NCBI RefSeq assembly: GCF_003967355.1
Contig: NZ_BIFH01000029.1
Coordinates: 1-64,000, forward strand
DNA from: Embleya hyalina
GTDB lineage: Bacteria; Actinomycetota; Actinomycetes; Streptomycetales; Streptomycetaceae
Length of the DNA: 64,000 nt
Direction: 5' to 3'
A program made the position numbers and the translations under genes. The notes beneath the pieces were generated by a model. It worked only from the letters and a program-made list of their open reading frames with translations, had not been told where the DNA came from and ran no database searches. Position 1 is the stretch's first letter. Every line of letters begins with the position of its first letter. This document shows, piece by piece, positions 59,202 to 64,000 of this stretch.

Positions 59202-59308
59202 TGAAGATGTTGTCATCATCGGGCGCCCCCGGGCAACGACGCCACGCCGAGCACGGTTTCAGCGGACGCCGACGCCCCCGGGTACGGGGATAGAGAGGTG
59301 CGACGGTC

Positions 59309-60313
59309 ATGGGCCTGCCGCTGAACCTGGCTGTGAAAATCGGCACGCATCTGGTCAAGCAGAAGATCAAGCGCGTGGACAAGTTCGCGATGATCGTGGA
59401 GGTCGAGCCACTCTTCGCGTGCAACCTCAAGTGCGGCGGATGCGGCAAGATCCAGCAGCCGCACGACGTGCTGCGCAAGCGCATGTCGGTGGAGCAGGCG
59501 GTGGCGGCGGTCGAGGAGTGCGGCGCCCCGATGGTCTCGCTGGCCGGCGGCGAACCGCTGATGCACAAGCAGATCGACCTGATCGTCGAGGAACTGCTCA
59601 AGCGCAAGAAGTTCGTGATCATCTGCACCAACGCGGTGCTGCTGCCCAAGCACCTGCACAAGTTCAAGCCGAACAAGAACTTCGCGTGGATGGTGCACAT
59701 CGACGGCCTGCGCGAGAAGCACGACCAGGCGGTGGCCAAGGACGGCGTCTTCGACGAGGCCGTGGCCGCGATCAGGATGGCCAAGGCGGCCGGATTCCAG
59801 GTCTACACGAACAGCACGTTCTTCAACACGGACTCCCCCGAGACCATCGTCGACGTGCTGGACTTCCTCAACGACGACCTCAAGGTCGACCGAATCCAGA
59901 TCTCCCCCGGATACGCCTACGAGAAGGCGCCGGTGCAGAACCGCTTCCTCGGCGTCGAGCAGACCCGCGCGTTGTTCAAGGCGGCCTTCTCCGGCGGCAA
60001 CCGCAAGAAGTGGCGGCTCAACCACTCCGCGCTGTTCCTCGACTTCCTCGAGGGCAAGCGCGATTTCGAGTGCACGCCGTGGGCGATTCCGTCCTACTCG
60101 CTGCTCGGCTGGCAGCAGCCGTGCTACCTGATGGGCGACGGCTACGTGCAGAGCTACAAGGAACTGCTCACCGACACCGAGTGGGAGAACTACGGTCGGG
60201 GCAAGGACCCGCGCTGCGACAACTGCATGGCGCACTGCGGCTACGAGCCGACGGCCGTCCTGGCCACGATGGGTTCACTCAAGGAAAGCCTGCGCGCGGT
60301 GGTCTCGGGCTGA
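59309..60313 (+). CDS. hpnH: Adenosyl-hopene transferase HpnH (radical SAM)
   Basis: A 334-residue radical-SAM enzyme that adds the 5'-deoxyadenosyl group to hopene (diploptene), the first step toward extended C35 hopanoids. The iron-sulfur cysteines are Cys38, Cys42 and Cys45 (CNLKCGGC), and GGEPLMHKQ and the C-terminal CDNCMAHCGYEP complete the family. Usually located in a hopanoid cluster with squalene-hopene cyclase; here it is alone and under a divergent TetR regulator. Either the cluster is split or this is a second copy. Confidence 0.95.
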   Translation: MGLPLNLAVKIGTHLVKQKIKRVDKFAMIVEVEPLFACNLKCGGCGKIQQPHDVLRKRMSVEQAVAAVEECGAPMVSLAGGEPLMHKQIDLIVEELLKRKKFVIICTNAVLLPKHLHKFKPNKNFAWMVHIDGLREKHDQAVAKDGVFDEAVAAIRMAKAAGFQVYTNSTFFNTDSPETIVDVLDFLNDDLKVDRIQISPGYAYEKAPVQNRFLGVEQTRALFKAAFSGGNRKKWRLNHSALFLDFLEGKRDFECTPWAIPSYSLLGWQQPCYLMGDGYVQSYKELLTDTEWENYGRGKDPRCDNCMAHCGYEPTAVLATMGSLKESLRAVVSG

Positions 60314-60580
60314 TCCGCCCACAAACGCGGCACATCGGAAATTGGGAGGCTCGGGCACCCCTCACCGGCGCCCGAGCCACCACAACCTGATGAGGCGTGA
60401 GCGTAGCGGAAGCCGCGTTGACACGTGTCGCATGGGGGGCGTCCAAACCAAATCTTGACCCTTTTCTGCACGTGGACACTGGCGTGTCGGGTAGCTTCGT
60501 CCCGCTGTCGGCCCACCACGGGGCCGGGGCGACACCGCGAGGCGCATGTTCCGCGGGGTTCGAAATGGGGGCTTGTCCAG

Positions 60581-60952
60581 ATGGTTCAACGTTTTCTTCG
60601 GCGTCTCGCCGGTCCGATCCTGCTCGCCGTGTTCGCGGCGGTCCTGACCGCGGCGCCCGCGCAGGCCGCGCCCGACCGGGCGCAGGTGCGTCAGGTCTCG
60701 TCCGCCTCGACGCAGACCTCGCTCACCTCGACCGGCGCGTCGACCGGTGTGCACACGGTCGCGGACACCTCTGCTCGAACCACCACCCAGCGGGCCTCGG
60801 TCGCGCAGCCGCACCCGGCCAAGAAGACGAAGAAAAAGAAGAAGAAGAGCTTCTTCAAGAAGGCCGGGAAGTTCATCTTCGCGATCATCGGCATCATCGT
60901 GCTCGCGATCATCATCTACTTCGTCTGGCGCGCCCTCAAGCGCCGCAGCTGA
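60581..60952 (+). CDS. Secreted/membrane-anchored Lys-rich protein
   Basis: A 123-residue protein. Signal peptide at residues 1-30 (FLRRLAGPILLAVFAAVLTA, cleavage after APAQAA); then a Ser/Thr-rich external linker; a stretch with nine lysines in twelve residues (KKTKKKKKKSFFKK); and a C-terminal membrane helix (FIFAIIGIIVLAIIIYFVW) with a short basic tail. GGGGG lies 9-10 nt before ATG. The poly-Lys part next to the membrane may bind wall polymers or lipids. No family recognised. Confidence 0.72.
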   Translation: MVQRFLRRLAGPILLAVFAAVLTAAPAQAAPDRAQVRQVSSASTQTSLTSTGASTGVHTVADTSARTTTQRASVAQPHPAKKTKKKKKKSFFKKAGKFIFAIIGIIVLAIIIYFVWRALKRRS

Positions 60953-61028
60953 CCGACCGCCGGTCGACCACCGATACGCCATAGGCGATACCCCGTCGAT
61001 CGTCGACCGATCCGCTTCCCGAAACACC

Positions 61029-61066
61029 ACGCGCGCCCGGCCGGGTCCCCCCGTCCGGGCGCGCGT
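61029..61066. terminator. Bidirectional terminator, 12-bp stem with T-run
   Basis: ACGCGCGCCCGG (61029-61040) pairs with CCGGGCGCGCGT (61055-61066), followed by TTT on the plus strand and preceded by GAAA-rich sequence. It ends the 60581 gene and faces the small gene at 61097. Confidence 0.75.
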
Positions 61067-61096
61067 TTCGCGTATCCGGCCCCACGCCGGACCGCA

Positions 61097-61210
61097 TCAG
61101 TGGTGCCACGAGGGGGACTTGCCCCCGTCGCGCGTATCGGCCGACCGCCCCAGGGCGGACAGCACACCGAGAATCACCGTGATCACCAGGAAAATCGCCA
61201 GAACCGTCAT
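61097..61210 (-). CDS. Small single-pass membrane protein, 37 aa
   Basis: A 37-residue peptide: MTVLAIFLVITVILGVLSAL forms a membrane helix, followed by a hydrophilic tail ending KSPSWHH. The only start-site support is GGGG a few bases upstream. Similar tiny proteins of this form are common in streptomycetes, but conservation needs checking. Confidence 0.4.
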   Translation of the reverse strand: MTVLAIFLVITVILGVLSALGRSADTRDGGKSPSWHH

Positions 61211-61325
61211 ACCCCGAGCATGCCATTTGCTTGCACATGCATCGAGTGGCCGGACTGCCTGATTACCGCAACATCCTGCCATCCGCGTCCTGTCCTCACG
61301 ATCACCGCGCCGGCATCCTGGACGC

Positions 61326-62294
61326 ATGCTGCGCAACGTGGTCGTGATCGTCCAGGACGGGGTCGCCCCCTTCGAACTCGGGGTGCTGTGCGAGGTGTTC
61401 GGCATCGACCGAAGCGAGGAGGGCTGCCCGGTCTACGACTTCGCCGTCTGCGCGGTCGCCCCCGGTCGGGTGCGCGCCAAGGCCGGCTACGACCTGTACG
61501 CCGAACACGGCCTCGACCGGGTCGCCGACGCCGACCTGATCGCCATCCCGGCGGGCGTCGAGCACGACGAACGGGTGGCGTCCGACCCGGTGCTCCTGGA
61601 CGCGTTGCGGGCGGCCGAGGCCCGGGGCGCGTGGATCATGAGCGTCTGCACCGGCGCGTTCACCCTGGCCCGGGCGGGGCTGCTCGACGGCCGCCGCTGC
61701 ACCTCGCACTGGAAGTACACCGACCGCCTGGCCCGGCTGTTCCCCCGGGCCGTGGTCGAGCCGGACGTGCTCTACGTCGAGGACCGCCGGGTGATCACCA
61801 GCGCGGGCACCGCCGCCGGGATCGACGCCTGCCTGCACCTGGTCCGGCTGGAGGACGGCAGCCGGGTCGCCAACGCGATCGCCCGCCGCATGGTCGTACC
61901 GCCGCACCGCGAGGGCGGCCAGGCGCAATACATCGCCCGCCCGCTGCCCGGGCCGACCGGCAGCCCGCTCCAGGCCACGCTCGCCTGGATGACGGAGCGC
62001 CTGGCCCGGGACCTGACCGTCGAGCGCATGGCCGAGCACGCGCTGATGTCCCCGCGTACCTTCGCCCGCCGATTCCAGCAGGAGACCGGCACCACGCCCT
62101 ACGACTGGCTCATCGCGCAACGGGTGCTGCTCGCCCAGGAATTGCTGGAGGAGACCGCGCTGTCCGTCGACGCGGTCGCGGAGCGCTCCGGTTTCGGCAG
62201 CGCGGCGACCCTGCGCCACCACTTCCTCCGCCGACGCGGCACCACGCCGCAGAACTACCGCCGGACCTTCTGCCCCGGGAGCGCCACCGCATGA
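61326..62294 (+). CDS. GlxA-family regulator (DJ-1/PfpI plus AraC domains)
   Basis: A 322-residue regulator. Residues about 1-190 form a DJ-1/PfpI-like amidotransferase fold with the Cys elbow in WIMSVCTGAFTLARAGLLDG and the His in CTSHWKYTD; residues about 215-320 form an AraC helix-turn-helix pair (ERMAEHALMSPRTFARRFQQ, then ALSVDAVAERSGFGSAATLR). It commonly controls catabolic or stress genes. The stop overlaps the GNAT gene start by 4 bp. Confidence 0.93.
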   Translation: MLRNVVVIVQDGVAPFELGVLCEVFGIDRSEEGCPVYDFAVCAVAPGRVRAKAGYDLYAEHGLDRVADADLIAIPAGVEHDERVASDPVLLDALRAAEARGAWIMSVCTGAFTLARAGLLDGRRCTSHWKYTDRLARLFPRAVVEPDVLYVEDRRVITSAGTAAGIDACLHLVRLEDGSRVANAIARRMVVPPHREGGQAQYIARPLPGPTGSPLQATLAWMTERLARDLTVERMAEHALMSPRTFARRFQQETGTTPYDWLIAQRVLLAQELLEETALSVDAVAERSGFGSAATLRHHFLRRRGTTPQNYRRTFCPGSATA

Positions 62295-62758
62295 CCGAAC
62301 CCACGATCCGCACCGCCCGCGCCGACGACTACGACGCCGTCGTCGCGGTCGTCGACGACTGGTGGGGCCGGCCGATGACCGCCGCGCTGCCCCGCCTGTT
62401 CCTGGACCACTTCCACACCACCAGCCTGGTCGCCGAGGACGCCGACGGGCTCGGCGGCTTCCTGATCGGGCTGCTCTCGCCCGCGCACGCGGACGAGGCG
62501 TACATCCACTTCGTCGGCATCCGCCCGGACCTGCGCCGATCGGGCCTGGGCGCCGAGTTGTACGAGCGTTTTCTCGTGCTCGCGCGGGCGGCCGGGCGGG
62601 TCCGGGTGCGCGCGATCACCAGTCCGGGCAACACCGGTTCGATCCGCTTCCACACGGCGATGGGCTTCGCCGTGCACGGACCGGTCGCGGACCTGGACGG
62701 GCCCGGTCGGGACCGGATGCGGTTCGAACGGCGCCTGGATGTCGGACCGGGCGCGTAG
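62291..62758 (+). CDS. GNAT-family acetyltransferase, 155 aa
   Basis: A single GNAT domain: TIRTARADDYDAVVAVVDDW opening, acetyl-CoA loop RPDLRRSGLGAELYERFLVL, and end ITSPGNTGSIRFHTAMGFAV. ATGA overlap with the GlxA-type regulator suggests joint expression. Substrate unknown. Confidence 0.92.
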   Translation: MTEPTIRTARADDYDAVVAVVDDWWGRPMTAALPRLFLDHFHTTSLVAEDADGLGGFLIGLLSPAHADEAYIHFVGIRPDLRRSGLGAELYERFLVLARAAGRVRVRAITSPGNTGSIRFHTAMGFAVHGPVADLDGPGRDRMRFERRLDVGPGA

Positions 62759-62818
62759 CCTTCGAGGTTCGACGGTCCGGTCCGGCACCCTCTTGCCCCT
62801 GTCCGGCCCGGACCGTCG

Positions 62819-63073
62819 TCAGGACAGCCGGGCCGCGGCCCGCAGCGCGCGCATGACCTTGAACCGGTTCGGCCCCAGCACCATCATCGGATGCGCGTGC
62901 AGCGCGTGTATGGCGTTGCGTTCCGCGCGCACCGCCGCCGACCACTGCCGGGTCAGTTCGGCGTCCAGCCGCCCCGGGTTCTCGCGCGCGAAGGTGGTGA
63001 CCACCTCGGCCGCGTGGTCGCGGTCCCGCTGAAGGGCAATCAGCTCCGCCGGGATTTCCGCCGCTTCATACAT
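62819..63073 (-). CDS. Small helical protein, 84 aa
   Basis: An 84-residue soluble protein beginning MYEAAEIPAELIALQRDRDH, with SAAVRAERNAIHALHAHPMM and VLGPNRFKVMRALRAAARLS; fully helical in appearance. ATG at 63073 is preferred because TACGAT lies 7 nt upstream (leaderless); ATG at 63082 is the alternative. I do not recognise the family. Confidence 0.65.
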   Translation of the reverse strand: MYEAAEIPAELIALQRDRDHAAEVVTTFARENPGRLDAELTRQWSAAVRAERNAIHALHAHPMMVLGPNRFKVMRALRAAARLS

Positions 63074-63122
63074 GCGGATCATCGTAGGTGGCGGAAAGCC
63101 CGACACCTAGGACATGCGTACA

Positions 63123-64000
63123 TCACATATGCCGCGAATCCTCCGGGGTGCTCGCCGGCGTCGCCTCCTCCACCGGCGCCGTCTCCCCGCGCCCCGCCGC
63201 GCAGTACAGCGCGACCACCACGCCGAGCGCCGCGGCCCCGAGCAGGATGAGCCGATAGTCCACCACGACCAGCAGACCCGCCACGCCGAGCAGGGCGAAC
63301 GCGGTGGGCGCGAACATGATCGTCCCGGCCGTCGCCGCGACCCGGCCGACCAGATGCGCCGGCGTCTCCCGCTGCAACACGGTCATCGCCGCCACGTGCA
63401 CCGCCGGCAGCCCGAACCCGTTCAGCACACTGCCGGTAGCCACCGCGGGCAACCACGGCAGCACCCGCAGCCCCACCCCGATCGCGAACAGCACCAGGCC
63501 GAGCACCGCGAACCCCTTCGCGCCCAGCCGCCGGATCAGCGCGCCCGCGGCCAGCCCGGCCGCCACCGAACCCGCGCCCTGGGCCATGTACAGGACCCCG
63601 GCGAACGCGGGCGAGCGGCCGAGCCCCTCGTCGACCACGGCGTACACCGCCCCGCCGCTGATCCCCGACACCACCATCGCCAGCCCGCCGGCGACCACCA
63701 GGCGGCGCAGCGGACGGTGCGCCCACAGGTGGCGCACCCCTTCCGAGGTCTCCGCGACCCACCCGGTCGCCGTGCGTTCCCGCACCGGCTGTTCGAAGCG
63801 CATCAGCGTGAACACCCCCGCCGCGAGCACGAACGTGCCCGCGTCGAGCAGCGCGACGGTGTGTCCGCCCGACCACGCGAACAGGCCCGCGCCCGCGAGC
63901 GGGGCGATCAGTTTCATGCCCTCGGAGGCGCTGAGCCGCAGCCCGTTCAGATCGCCCAGGATGCCCGGCGCCACCGCCGCGGAGAGCGCGGTCGACTCCC
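63123..64000 (-). CDS. MFS transporter, partial (5' end beyond right edge)
   Basis: The visible 292 residues are the C-terminal part of a major facilitator protein. The frame stays open to the right edge (reading STALSAAVAPGILGD before the first hydrophobic helix), so the true start is outside. SEGMKLIAPLAGAGLFAWSG, HRPLRRLVVAGGLAMVVSGI and PAHLVGRVAATAGTIMFAPT are typical of the macrolide-efflux/enterobactin-exporter-like group. The end is a hydrophilic Glu/Thr/Pro tail. Function as drug exporter is likely. Confidence 0.85.
   Translation of the reverse strand, partial: ESTALSAAVAPGILGDLNGLRLSASEGMKLIAPLAGAGLFAWSGGHTVALLDAGTFVLAAGVFTLMRFEQPVRERTATGWVAETSEGVRHLWAHRPLRRLVVAGGLAMVVSGISGGAVYAVVDEGLGRSPAFAGVLYMAQGAGSVAAGLAAGALIRRLGAKGFAVLGLVLFAIGVGLRVLPWLPAVATGSVLNGFGLPAVHVAAMTVLQRETPAHLVGRVAATAGTIMFAPTAFALLGVAGLLVVVDYRLILLGAAALGVVVALYCAAGRGETAPVEEATPASTPEDSRHM

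Overview
The window comes from a very high-GC actinomycete chromosome. Gene content (two-component/ABC pairs, many TetR/MarR/XRE regulators with divergent partners, hopanoid biosynthesis, class I ribonucleotide reductase under a cobalamin riboswitch, streptogramin lyase, NACHT/caspase proteins), frequent GTG starts and GTGA stop/start overlaps point to the Streptomycetaceae or a close relative (Streptomyces, Embleya or Yinghuangia type). The genus is an inference. No rRNA, tRNA, prophage, insertion sequence or CRISPR array was recognised. About 63 protein genes are called.

Layout. 1-8.0 kb: two drug-efflux units (TetR/MFS with paired operators; MFS followed by TetR), a 30-bp tandem repeat array, a kinase-like phosphotransferase and a methionine aminopeptidase divergent from an XRE regulator. 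8-16.2 kb: sugar-type dehydrogenase, secreted L,D-transpeptidase-like protein, HD protein, DprE2-like reductase, acyltransferases, an APH(3')-type kinase, and a streptogramin B lyase divergent from a TetR regulator. 16.4-19.4 kb: a tight four-gene operon beginning with a 58-residue peptide and ending with a penicillin-binding-type serine hydrolase, with two unknown proteins between. 19.4-23.1 kb: dihydroxyacetone kinase and small unknowns. 23.2-28.8 kb: an alpha/beta hydrolase translationally coupled to a 1,541-residue caspase-NTPase-beta-propeller protein, a likely conflict or programmed-death system. 28.9-34.6 kb: LysE exporter, amidase, MOSC protein, a small basic protein, VOC protein, and an oxidoreductase divergent from an MmyB-type regulator.

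34.7-38.4 kb: nrdAB with an upstream cobalamin riboswitch. 38.7-45.4 kb: DNA repair and metabolism (Mug-type glycosylase, GNAT, MarR/amidohydrolase pair, ATP-dependent DNA ligase, adenylosuccinate lyase). 45.5-49.5 kb: YnfA protein, methyltransferase overlapping convergently with an EamA exporter, GPP34 protein, and an SPFH/ribbon-helix-helix pair with a 16-bp palindrome at its promoter. 49.7-58.5 kb: sigma-like membrane protein, two-component system divergent from its ABC transporter, and a second-type FtsW/PBP pair. 58.6-64 kb: TetR divergent from a lone hpnH hopanoid gene, a secreted lysine-rich protein, GlxA-type regulator with GNAT, a small conserved-looking protein and an MFS gene cut by the right edge.

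The strongest candidates for undescribed biology are the hydrolase/caspase/propeller pair (23188-28760) and the small-peptide operon (16460-19361). Regulation is unusually readable: several intergenic regions hold clean palindromes, and at least nine genes have a TANNNT box 6-7 nt before the start codon, which suggests leaderless transcripts.
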